A stretch of 64,000 nt of DNA from Janibacter cremeus (GTDB lineage Bacteria > Actinomycetota > Actinomycetes > Actinomycetales > Dermatophilaceae), in NCBI RefSeq assembly GCF_029395675.1, contig NZ_CP115184.1:2294001-2358000 (forward strand), given 5' to 3'. Position 1 is the stretch's first letter, and each line of letters opens with the position of its first letter. Position numbers and translations under genes: made by a program. Under the pieces are notes generated by a model. The model ran no database searches and was not told the origin of the DNA. It worked only from the letters and a program-made list of their open reading frames with translations. Below, one piece after another: positions 45,345 through 52,931 of this stretch.

Positions 45345-48031
45345 CATCCCTCGCGCCCTCGCCCCAGCCGGCACCCAAGGCCCGGCCGAAGGGGGGCGCC
45401 TGGGCGATGCGGGACCATCCCGGTCTCCTGTGGATGATCACCGCCGTCATCACGGCGGCCGTGCACCCCTTCGTCCCGGACGCGACCTGGCTGATGGTGC
45501 ACATGGTCGCGCTGGGTGCGCTCACCCACTCGATCATGGTGTGGAGCACGCACTTCACGGTCAGCCTGCTGAAGAACCACCCCGACATCGACGTGCGCGC
45601 CACCCAGAACCGGCGACTCGTCCTGCTCCACCTCGGCATCATCGGGGTGCTGGTCGGCGTGCCGACCACGTGGTGGTGGCTCACCCTCGCCGGTGCCGGC
45701 GCCGTGGTCGTCGCGGTCGTGTGGCACGGGTGGCAGCTGGTGCGGCGCCTGCGCGGCGCCCTCCCCGGACGGTTCCGCATCGTCGTGCACCACTACCTCG
45801 CCTCGGCGGCCTTCCTCCCCGTCGGCGCGACCCTCGGCGTGCTCCTCGCCCGCGGGTACTCCGAGGAGATGCACGCGCGGATGACGCTGGCGCACTCCCT
45901 CGTCAATGTCCTCGGCTGGGTCGGCATCACCGTCGCCGGCACCCTGATCACGCTGTGGCCGACGATCCTGCGCGTACGCATGGACCCGGCCGCCGAGCAG
46001 CGCGCCACCCAGGCCCTCCCCGGCCTCGTCGCGGGTCTCTCCCTCGCCGTCGTCGGCGCCCTCGCCGGGTGGCGCTGGGTGCTGCTCGTGGGCGTCCTCG
46101 GCTACCTCGTCGCCCTGCTGTGGACGGGTCGCTCGCTCCTCGCGCCCGCCCGGGCCAAGCCGCCGATGCACTTCGCGTCCTGGTCCGTGGCCGCCGGCGC
46201 CGTGTGGTTCCTCGTCGGCATCGCGATGATCGCCTGGCGCGTCGCCACCGCGCCCGACATGACCGCCATGACGGTCGGTTACGGCCGGGTGGCCGCGGTG
46301 CTCATCGTCGGTTTCGGCCTGCAGGTGCTCTGCGGCGCCCTCAGTCACCTGGTGCCTGCGGTCATCGGCGGTGGCCCGAAGGTCGTGCGTGTCGGGATCC
46401 AGGCCTTCGACCGGATGGGCATGACCCGGATCGTCATCATCAACGTGCCGCTCGCGCTCTCGCTCATGCCGGTCCCCTCCGGGACGCGGGTCGTGCTGAC
46501 CACCCTCGTGCTCATCGGGCTCGCGGCGTTCATCCCGATCCTGCTCATCGCCGTCAAGCGCGTCGTCGTCGCCCGTCGGGAGGCGGCGACCTCGACCCCG
46601 CACCCGCGCCGTGACCTCGAGCTGGGCCGGTCCGAGGCCGCCCGGGTGCTCGATCCCCCCTTCCCCCGCACGCAGCTGATGGCCGGCGTCACGCTCGTGG
46701 CACTCGCCCTGGCCGCCGGGCCCGTCCTCCAGCCCGTGCTCGACGGCGGCAGCGGCGCGGTCGCGGCGCCCGGGACGAGCGTCGCCCCGACGGGCGAGAC
46801 CACGACGGTCGAGGTCGTGGCGCAGGAGGACATGTCCTTCTCCCCCTCCAGCATCGAGGTTCCGGCCGGTGACCGTCTGGTCATCGAGCTGACCAACGAG
46901 GACGACGGCACCGTCCACGACCTCTACCTCGACGACGAGACGAGCACCCCCCGACTGGCGAAGGGGGAGAGCGCCACCCTCGACGTCGGCATCGTCGGCG
47001 ACGACCGGGAGGGCTGGTGCACCGTCTCCGGCCACAAGGCCATGGGGATGACCTTCGACATCGCCGTCATCGGCGGCGCGACCGCCGGCGACGCCCCGTC
47101 GCAACCCGGCGCGACGGACGGGTCCACGGACGCGGACGCGCACAGCACGCCCGGCGAGACGAGCGGTGGGGACGCCCTCGCCCTGGATCCGGGCGAGAAG
47201 TGGCCCGAGGACCACGAGGCCTACGACGCCACCCTGCCGCCCCTGGGCGACGAGACGACTCATCGCGTGACGCTGCGGGTGCAGGACGTGGAGATGGAGG
47301 TCGCGCCCGGCGTCACGCAGACGCGCTGGACCTTCGGCGACACCGCGCCCGGGCCGGTGCTGCACGGTCGGGTCGGCGACACGTTCGTCATCACGCTCGT
47401 CAACGACGGCAGCATCGGGCACTCGATCGACTTCCACGCCGGGGCCCTGGCTCCTGACCGCCCCATGCGCACGATCGCCCCCGGTGAGGAGCTGACGTAC
47501 ACCTTCACCGCCGAGCGCGCGGGGATCTGGATGTACCACTGCTCGACGATGCCGCTGTCGACGCACATCGCCAAGGGCATGCACGGCGCGGTGGTCATCG
47601 AGCCCCCGGACCTGCCCGAGGTGGACCGCTCCTACGTGCTCACCGCATCGGAGATCTACGGTGACACCGCGGACGGGACGCCGGCCGCCACGACCTTCAA
47701 CGGGAGCGCCTTCCAGTACGACGCGGACCAACTGACGGCGAAGGTCGGTGAGCGGGTGCGCTTCTGGGTGCTCGACGCCGGACCCAACGGTCCGATGTCC
47801 TTCCACGTCATCGGTGGTCAGTTCGACACCGTGTGGCGGGAGGGCGCCTACACCGTCGGCGGACCGGATCAGGTGGGCGGGCCGAGCACCGGGTCACAGG
47901 CCCTCGGGCTGCTGCCGGGTCAGGGCGGATTCGTCGAGCTGGCCTTCCCGGAGCCGGGGCACTACCCCTTCGTCAACCACGTGATGAGCGCCGGGGAGAA
48001 GGGCGCGCACGGCATCGTCCGCGTGCGCTGA
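45341..48031 (+). CDS. nirK: Membrane-fused copper nitrite reductase with extra cupredoxin
   Basis: 896 residues in three parts. Residues 1-430: about ten membrane helices with conserved-looking His (HHYLASAAFLPVGA, LAHSLVNVLGW, LCGALSHLVPA). Residues 485-575: a cupredoxin with TVSGHKAMGM (Cys560, His565). Residues 600-896: complete NirK. Type-1 copper: His694, Cys734, His742, Met747. Type-2 copper: His699, His733, His880. Catalytic Asp697 (HSIDFH) and His822 (SFHVIGG) are intact. It reduces nitrite to NO at the outer membrane face. The membrane part may pass quinol electrons; that is inference. Confidence 0.88.
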   Translation: MTSLAPSPQPAPKARPKGGAWAMRDHPGLLWMITAVITAAVHPFVPDATWLMVHMVALGALTHSIMVWSTHFTVSLLKNHPDIDVRATQNRRLVLLHLGIIGVLVGVPTTWWWLTLAGAGAVVVAVVWHGWQLVRRLRGALPGRFRIVVHHYLASAAFLPVGATLGVLLARGYSEEMHARMTLAHSLVNVLGWVGITVAGTLITLWPTILRVRMDPAAEQRATQALPGLVAGLSLAVVGALAGWRWVLLVGVLGYLVALLWTGRSLLAPARAKPPMHFASWSVAAGAVWFLVGIAMIAWRVATAPDMTAMTVGYGRVAAVLIVGFGLQVLCGALSHLVPAVIGGGPKVVRVGIQAFDRMGMTRIVIINVPLALSLMPVPSGTRVVLTTLVLIGLAAFIPILLIAVKRVVVARREAATSTPHPRRDLELGRSEAARVLDPPFPRTQLMAGVTLVALALAAGPVLQPVLDGGSGAVAAPGTSVAPTGETTTVEVVAQEDMSFSPSSIEVPAGDRLVIELTNEDDGTVHDLYLDDETSTPRLAKGESATLDVGIVGDDREGWCTVSGHKAMGMTFDIAVIGGATAGDAPSQPGATDGSTDADAHSTPGETSGGDALALDPGEKWPEDHEAYDATLPPLGDETTHRVTLRVQDVEMEVAPGVTQTRWTFGDTAPGPVLHGRVGDTFVITLVNDGSIGHSIDFHAGALAPDRPMRTIAPGEELTYTFTAERAGIWMYHCSTMPLSTHIAKGMHGAVVIEPPDLPEVDRSYVLTASEIYGDTADGTPAATTFNGSAFQYDADQLTAKVGERVRFWVLDAGPNGPMSFHVIGGQFDTVWREGAYTVGGPDQVGGPSTGSQALGLLPGQGGFVELAFPEPGHYPFVNHVMSAGEKGAHGIVRVR

Positions 48032-48053
48032 GCCGGGCGCCGACGAGCAATCC

Positions 48054-48117
48054 CAGGACGCGGAAATCGACTCCGGACGTGGATATTGCCGCGTCCGGAA
48101 TCGATTTCCGCGTCCTG
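48054..48117. terminator. Long hairpin between nirK and hydrolase
   Basis: A 26-bp stem with one mismatch (48054-48079 and 48092-48117) encloses a 12-nt loop, containing CGGACG/CGTCCG next to the loop. It separates convergent genes; CTTCG follows on the plus strand. Confidence 0.7.
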
Positions 48118-48133
48118 CTTCGATGCCGGCGTG

Positions 48134-48970
48134 TCAGCCGGCCGGGCGCTGCGTTGCGGCGGACTCCCTCGCCTCGCTCGAGACCCGATTGATCGTCGCC
48201 GCGATGACGTCGACGACCAGCTCCGGGTGGTCGTGCTGCGGGCAGTGACCGCTGTCCGGGAGGGTCACGTGCGTGGCCCCGGGCAGGCGCGTGCGTGCGG
48301 TGTGCGCCTCGGACGGCAGCAGCAACCGGTCCGTGTCACCCCAGGCGACCGTCGTGGGGACCTGCACGTCCTTGGTGAAGCGCATGAAGGTCGCTCGGAA
48401 GAAGTGCGGCCAGAACCCCTTCGACCGGCGCAGGTTGAGGGTGTCGCCGACCGCGGCCTCGACCGTGACGGTCTCGGGGTGCGTGTACAGCGAGCGGAAG
48501 GCGATCCTGCGGAACCACGCGTGGGCGGCCAGCCTCCGGTGCACCGCCTCGGGGAGGTGGCTGCCGACCTTCATGAAGAGCAGGTTCACCGCGATGTTGG
48601 GCAGGTGGTGCACGGGGAAGAAACCCGCCGGGGAGATCACGGTGGCCGTTCGTGCCGCACCGGTGTGGGCGAGCTCGAGGGCGACGGCCCCACCCAGGGA
48701 GTTGCCGACGACGTGCGGCCGGTCGATCCCGAGCGAGGCGAAGAGCCGCTCGAGCTGCTCGGCGGTGCTGCACATCGTGTACCCGTCCGGCCTCGTCGGC
48801 GTCGGTGAGGTCCCGTGACCCGGCAGGTCGACGACGTACACGTCGTACCCGCGGTCGTTGAGCAGCTGCGGCACCGCGCCCCAGGCCTGGCGCCGGTGAC
48901 CGATCCCGTGGATGAGGGCGACGGGCTCGCCCGCCCCCGCGAGGTGCGTGTACTCGATGGTGCTCTTCAT
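48134..48970 (-). CDS. Alpha/beta hydrolase
   Basis: 278 residues. VALIHGIGHRRQAWGAVPQLL begins the fold, VVDLPGHGTSP follows, the nucleophile elbow is VVGNSLGGAVALEL (Ser), acid and base lie in WGDTDRLLLPSEAH and PDSGHCPQHDHPE (His). Substrate unknown; an esterase or C-C hydrolase. TAACCT lies 7 nt before the ATG, suggesting a leaderless mRNA. Confidence 0.9.
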   Translation of the reverse strand: MKSTIEYTHLAGAGEPVALIHGIGHRRQAWGAVPQLLNDRGYDVYVVDLPGHGTSPTPTRPDGYTMCSTAEQLERLFASLGIDRPHVVGNSLGGAVALELAHTGAARTATVISPAGFFPVHHLPNIAVNLLFMKVGSHLPEAVHRRLAAHAWFRRIAFRSLYTHPETVTVEAAVGDTLNLRRSKGFWPHFFRATFMRFTKDVQVPTTVAWGDTDRLLLPSEAHTARTRLPGATHVTLPDSGHCPQHDHPELVVDVIAATINRVSSEARESAATQRPAG

Positions 48971-48977
48971 GGACGAA

Positions 48978-48983
48978 AGGTTA
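48978..48983 (-). promoter_or_regulatory. -10 box TAACCT, leaderless start of hydrolase
   Basis: Minus-strand TAACCT ends 7 nt before ATG 48970. Confidence 0.5.
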
Positions 48984-49074
48984 CCCACGAGTCACCCACC
49001 ACACCAGAGCATCCGGCAGCGCCGTCGAAGGCCACCGAGGCGGGCGGGCGACGGGAGGGCGGTCCGACTCAGGC

Positions 49075-49129
49075 CCCGACCCGGACCGTATGACCAGGTG
49101 GGCGATCCGCCCACTGCGTCCGGGTCGGG
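49075..49129. terminator. Two-tier hairpin after the cupin gene
   Basis: CCCGACCCGGAC pairs with GTCCGGGTCGGG and encloses a second stem GTGGGCG/CGCCCAC (49098-49114). It lies in the 259-bp gap between two leftward genes. Confidence 0.55.
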
Positions 49130-49185
49130 CGCCAAGGGCCGGCCTTGCGTCGTCCGCTCGCCGGACCGCCCCCCTTCGCCCCGCC

Positions 49186-49224
49186 GTGGTCTCGAGGCTC
49201 CTTCGTCGCACCTCGACCGACGTG
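49186..49224. repeat. REP-like repeat fragment
   Basis: GTGGTCTCGAGGCTCC followed by TCGCACCTCGACC, matching the consensus of the 39106-39257 repeats but only half a unit. Confidence 0.55.
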
Positions 49225-49229
49225 GGACC

Positions 49230-49658
49230 TCAGTCCTCGGTCGGGTCCGCGTCCTGGTCGGCCTTGGTCGCGTGGACCGTGCCGTGGACGTGCTCCGGCG
49301 GGGAGTAGAGCGAGTACACCTTCAGCGGCACGTCACCGATGTTGGTGATGTTGTGCCACTGACCGGCGGGGACCATGACGATGTCGTCGTCGCCGACCTC
49401 GCGGTCGAAGGACAGGTCGTCCTTCGACGGACCGAGCTGGGCGCGACCGTGGCCCTCCTCGATGCGCAGGAACTGGTCGTGGTCCTCGTGGACCTCCAGG
49501 CCGATGTCGTCACCGGGCGCGATGGCCATGACGGTCAGCTGCATGTACTTACCTGTCCACAGGGTGGAGCGGTAGTTGGAGTTCTGCAGCGTCGCGTCCT
49601 CGATGTTGACGACGTACGGTGCGGGTCCGTGGTCGGACAGATCGATCTGCTCGCTCAT
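49230..49658 (-). CDS. Cupin domain protein (single-domain metal cupin)
   Basis: 142 residues. Metal-binding motifs of a small cupin are clear: LEVHEDHDQFLRIEEGHG (His, His, Glu) and PAGQWHNITNIGD (second motif His). The tail ends KADQDADPTED. Function unknown; related proteins include dioxygenases and mannose-6-phosphate isomerase-like cupins. AAGGAGACC precedes the ATG. It is downstream of ahpF in the same direction with a REP-like repeat between. Confidence 0.9.
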   Translation of the reverse strand: MSEQIDLSDHGPAPYVVNIEDATLQNSNYRSTLWTGKYMQLTVMAIAPGDDIGLEVHEDHDQFLRIEEGHGRAQLGPSKDDLSFDREVGDDDIVMVPAGQWHNITNIGDVPLKVYSLYSPPEHVHGTVHATKADQDADPTED

Positions 49659-49680
49659 GATGGGTCTCCTTGTCTGTGGG

Positions 49681-49722
49681 CTTCGAGGCTCGGCTGCTGA
49701 CGGCCTCACACTTCAGCCCACG
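49681..49722. repeat. REP-like repeat fragment
   Basis: CTTCGAGGCT then GACGGCCTCACACTTCAGCCC, matching the 32386 and 39106 repeats in order and spacing. Confidence 0.5.
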
Positions 49723-49736
49723 AGGGTGTTGGTGGG

Positions 49737-51416
49737 TCAGGCGCTCGCGCCCACGGAGTCGGGGACGTCGATCTGGTCCCCGGCCTCGATCGGCCCGTCG
49801 GCGACCTTCGTCGCGGCCATCGCGGCGTCGTCCGAGGGTGCGCTGGTGCGGATCAGGTGGTCGAAGGCGCTCAGCGAGGCGGTGGAGCCGGCACCGAGCG
49901 CGGTCACGATCTGCTTGTACGGCTCGGTGGTGCAGTCGCCCGCGGCGAAGACGCCGGGGAGGTTCGTCCTGCCGACACCATCGATGACGATCTCGCCGCG
50001 CTCGCTCAGCTCGACCGCGTCACCGAGCCACTCGGTGTTGGGGAGCAGACCGATCTGCACGAAGACACCCTCGACGTCGAGCTGCTCGGGCTCGCCACCG
50101 TCGCGCGGCTCGACCGTGATGCCGGTGACCTTGGCGCCATCACCGATGACCTCGGTGGTCTTGGTGCCGAGGCGGACGTCGACGTTGGGCAGCGAGCGCA
50201 GCTTGCGCTGGAGCACCTCGTCGGCGCGCATCTCGTCGAGGAACTCGATGAGCATCACGTGGCCGACGACGCCGGCGAGGTCGATCGCGGCCTCGACGCC
50301 GGAGTTGCCACCGCCGATGACGGCGATGTCCTTGCCCTTGAAGAGCGGACCGTCGCAGTGGGGGCAGAAGGTGACGCCCTTGTTGCGGTACTCCTCCTCG
50401 CCGGGGACGCCCATGGTCCGCCAGCGGGCGCCGGTGGCCAGGACGACCGTCTTGCCGGAGAGGGCGGCGCCGTTGGCGAGGTCGAGCACGGTCAGGCCGT
50501 CCTCCCCCTCGCTCAGGCCGGCTGCCTGCTGGCTGCGCACGAGGTCGATGTCGTACTCGGACATGTGGCGCTCGAGGTCGGCCGCGAGCTTCGGACCCTC
50601 GGTGTGCGGGACGGAGACGAGGTTCTCGATCGCCATGGTGTCGAGCACCTGGCCGCCGACCCGGTCGGCGACGAGCCCGGTGCGGATGCCCTTGCGCGCG
50701 GCGTAGATCGCGGCGGAGGCGCCGGCGGGGCCGCCTCCGACGACGAGGACGTCGTAGGGGTCGCGGGAGCTGAGCTCCTCGGCGGCGCGCGCGGCGGCGT
50801 CGCCACCGGACAGCTCGTCGACCTTGCCGACGATCTCGGCGAGCTCCATCCGGCCGGAGCCGAAGAGCTCACCGTTGCGGAAGACGGTGGGGACGGCGAG
50901 GACGCCACGGTCCTCGGCCTCGGTCGGGAAGACCGCCCCGTCGATCGCGACGTGCGTGATGCTCGGGTTGAGCACGCTCATGAGGTTGAGTGCCTGGACG
51001 ACGTCCGGGCAGTTCTGGCAGCTGAGCGAGAAGAAGGTCTCGAAGGTGTGCTCACCCTCGAGGGAGCCGATCTGGTCGAGGACGTCCTGGGAGGCCTTGC
51101 TCGGGTGGCCACCGACCTGCAGCAGCGCGAGGACCAGCGAGGTGAACTCGTGACCCATCGGGATGCCCGCGAAGCGCACGGACACGTCCGGGGATCCGGT
51201 CCGGGTGATCGCGAAGGAGGGGACGCGCTCGTCGCGCTCGGCACCCTCGGCGACACGGCGGGTGATCTTGTCGCTCATGCCTTCGATCTCGACGAGCAGC
51301 TCGTCGAGCTCGGTGGACTTGGCGCCGTCGTCGAGGGTCGCGACGAGCTCGATCGGCTCGCGGAGGTTCTCGAGGTAGGCCTTGAGCTGGGTGGCGAGGT
51401 TCGGATCGAGGGCCAT
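49737..51416 (-). CDS. ahpF: Alkyl hydroperoxide reductase subunit F (AhpF)
   Basis: 559 residues. The N-terminal pair of thioredoxin-like domains carries [15 protein letters not shown] (CxxC). The C-terminal thioredoxin reductase-like part has FAD motif [15 protein letters not shown], redox-active [13 protein letters not shown] and NADPH motif [12 protein letters not shown]. It reduces AhpC with NADH. Compared with classical AhpF there is a longer acidic C-terminal tail ([18 protein letters not shown]). It is 100 nt downstream of ahpC, separated by a strong hairpin that probably lowers its expression relative to ahpC. Confidence 0.95.
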   Translation of the reverse strand: MALDPNLATQLKAYLENLREPIELVATLDDGAKSTELDELLVEIEGMSDKITRRVAEGAERDERVPSFAITRTGSPDVSVRFAGIPMGHEFTSLVLALLQVGGHPSKASQDVLDQIGSLEGEHTFETFFSLSCQNCPDVVQALNLMSVLNPSITHVAIDGAVFPTEAEDRGVLAVPTVFRNGELFGSGRMELAEIVGKVDELSGGDAAARAAEELSSRDPYDVLVVGGGPAGASAAIYAARKGIRTGLVADRVGGQVLDTMAIENLVSVPHTEGPKLAADLERHMSEYDIDLVRSQQAAGLSEGEDGLTVLDLANGAALSGKTVVLATGARWRTMGVPGEEEYRNKGVTFCPHCDGPLFKGKDIAVIGGGNSGVEAAIDLAGVVGHVMLIEFLDEMRADEVLQRKLRSLPNVDVRLGTKTTEVIGDGAKVTGITVEPRDGGEPEQLDVEGVFVQIGLLPNTEWLGDAVELSERGEIVIDGVGRTNLPGVFAAGDCTTEPYKQIVTALGAGSTASLSAFDHLIRTSAPSDDAAMAATKVADGPIEAGDQIDVPDSVGASA

Positions 51417-51463
51417 GGTGCTGCGACTCCTGTGGGACGAAGGGGGCGTGCGGGGGTGTGGAC

Positions 51464-51495
51464 GAGGGGTGGCGCGCGGTGGCGCGCCACCCCTC
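51464..51495 (-). terminator. Hairpin between ahpC and ahpF (attenuator)
   Basis: GAGGGGTGGCGCGC and its exact complement enclose GGTG: a 14-bp perfect stem immediately after ahpC and before ahpF on the same strand, so readthrough would set the AhpC:AhpF ratio. Confidence 0.7.
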
Positions 51496-51516
51496 ATCCG
51501 AGATGCGTCAGGTCGA

Positions 51517-52083
51517 TCAGATCTTGCCGACGAGGTCCAGGCTCGGGGCGAGCGTGTCGGCGCCCTCTTCCCACTTGGCCGGGCAGACCTCGCCCGGGTT
51601 GTTGCGCACGTACTGCGCGGCCTTGACCTTGCGCACGAGCTCCTTGGCGTTGCGGCCGATGCCCTCGGCGGTGATCTCCATGAACTGGATGACGCCGTCC
51701 GGGTCGACGAGGAAGGTGCCACGGTTGGCCAGGCCCTCGTCCTCACGCAGGATGTCGAAGTTGCGCGAGATGGTCGCGGTCGGGTCGCCGAGCATCGGGT
51801 AGGTGACCTTGCCGACCGCGTCGGAGGTCTCGTGCCACGCCTTGTGCGTGAAGTGCGTGTCGGTCGAGACGGAGAAGACCTCGACGCCCAACTTCTTCAG
51901 CTCGCTGTCGTACTCGGCGGCGAGGTCCTCGAGCTCCGTCGGGCAGACGAAGGTGAAGTCGGCCGGGTAGAAGAAGAAGATCGCCCACTTGCCGGCGATG
52001 TCCTTGTCGGAGAAGTCCTTGAACTCACCGTTGATGTAACCGGTGGCCTCGAAGGGCTGGATCTGGGTGTTGATGAGGGACAT
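51517..52083 (-). CDS. ahpC: Alkyl hydroperoxide reductase subunit C (peroxiredoxin)
   Basis: 188 residues, the standard typical-2-Cys length. Peroxidatic Cys is in [19 protein letters not shown] and resolving Cys in [18 protein letters not shown]. It reduces H2O2 and organic peroxides, recycled by AhpF. Met start ATG 52083 has AGGAGACC 6 nt upstream. Its upstream region has two perfect dyads and a clear promoter. Confidence 0.97.
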   Translation of the reverse strand: MSLINTQIQPFEATGYINGEFKDFSDKDIAGKWAIFFFYPADFTFVCPTELEDLAAEYDSELKKLGVEVFSVSTDTHFTHKAWHETSDAVGKVTYPMLGDPTATISRNFDILREDEGLANRGTFLVDPDGVIQFMEITAEGIGRNAKELVRKVKAAQYVRNNPGEVCPAKWEEGADTLAPSLDLVGKI

Positions 52084-52130
52084 GCGTTGGTCTCCTGTGC
52101 ATCTCTCGGGTTTTCGGGTTCCGTGCACGC

Positions 52131-52196
52131 GTTCTCTCTGGAGAACCTCGTGTTCTGGAATGACTCCAGACTAATGGAGATGGGGAGGGACTGCAA
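52131..52196 (-). promoter_or_regulatory. ahpC promoter with two palindromic sites
   Basis: Minus strand: TTGCAG (52196-52191), 17-nt spacer, TAGTCT (52173-52168). TCTGGA-N5-TCCAGA (52154-52170) overlaps the -10 box and predicted start site; GTTCTC-N4-GAGAAC (52131-52146) lies in the leader. Their position suggests a repressor or a redox regulator acting at the start site. Confidence 0.6.
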
Positions 52197-52226
52197 ATCC
52201 CGTCCACCCCCTTCGTCCGGATCCGC

Positions 52227-52931
52227 TCAGGTGTGCTGGATGGTCTTGAGGGACAACGGCTTCCTCGCTCGGCGCGAGAGCTCCGAGGTCTGCGCGAGGT
52301 ACAGCTCCGCGCACGCGAGGGCGTCGGTCAGGGGCTCGTGGGCGCGGTAGCGCGGCAGGCCGTAGCGCTCCCGCGCCGCCCACAGGCGCAGCTCCCCGGG
52401 GTGCAGCTCCGGATGGGCCTCGAGGCGGCCGGCGAGCACCCGCCGCTGGAGCGCGAGGGTGTCTACGGCGGGCGTGACGAAGGGCGCTCCCCACACCCGT
52501 CGGCACGCGGCGTCGAGGAAACCGATCTCGATCGCGGCATGGTGGGCCAGCAGCACCCGGCCACGCAGCACCCGGAGGATCTCGGCGAGGACGGTGACGG
52601 GGACGTCCCCCCGGGCGATCGCGTCGTCGGTGAGCCCGTGCACCGTCGCGGACTGCCCGACCTCCATGCGCACGCCGAGGACGCGCCGCCCGGCGCCCGA
52701 GAGGTCGATCGACCTGCCGTCGACCGGCACCCAGCCGACCGCGAGCACCCGGTCGCGCTCCACGTCCAGGCCGGTGGTCTCGACGTCGAGAGCGAGCAGC
52801 GGCAGCTCGTCCAGGCGGGTACCCGGGCCGACGAAGGGGGCGGACAGGTAGTCCCGCAGCGGGCCGGGTGGGGCCGCGGCCAGGGCTGCCTCACGGCGCC
52901 GCTGCGGCGAGCGGCCCAGGCCGAGTCTCAT
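52227..52931 (-). CDS. DEDDh 3'-5' exonuclease (DnaQ-like)
   Basis: 234 residues. Exonuclease motif I is LLALDVETTGLDVERD (Asp, Glu), motif II lies in LLAHHAAIEIGFLDAA (Asp), and motif III ARERYGLPRYRAHEPLTDALACAEL (His, Asp). Resembles polymerase III epsilon-type proofreading or RNase T-like enzymes. ATG overlaps the stop of the DUF294/CBS gene (ATGA), so the two products are linked, an arrangement repeated in other bacteria. Confidence 0.9.
   Translation of the reverse strand: MRLGLGRSPQRRREAALAAAPPGPLRDYLSAPFVGPGTRLDELPLLALDVETTGLDVERDRVLAVGWVPVDGRSIDLSGAGRRVLGVRMEVGQSATVHGLTDDAIARGDVPVTVLAEILRVLRGRVLLAHHAAIEIGFLDAACRRVWGAPFVTPAVDTLALQRRVLAGRLEAHPELHPGELRLWAARERYGLPRYRAHEPLTDALACAELYLAQTSELSRRARKPLSLKTIQHT

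Noticed and set aside
52227-52931. DnaQ proofreading subunit of DNA polymerase III
   Set aside because: Only the DEDDh core is present and the gene is coupled to a DUF294 protein; a generic exonuclease is the safer call.
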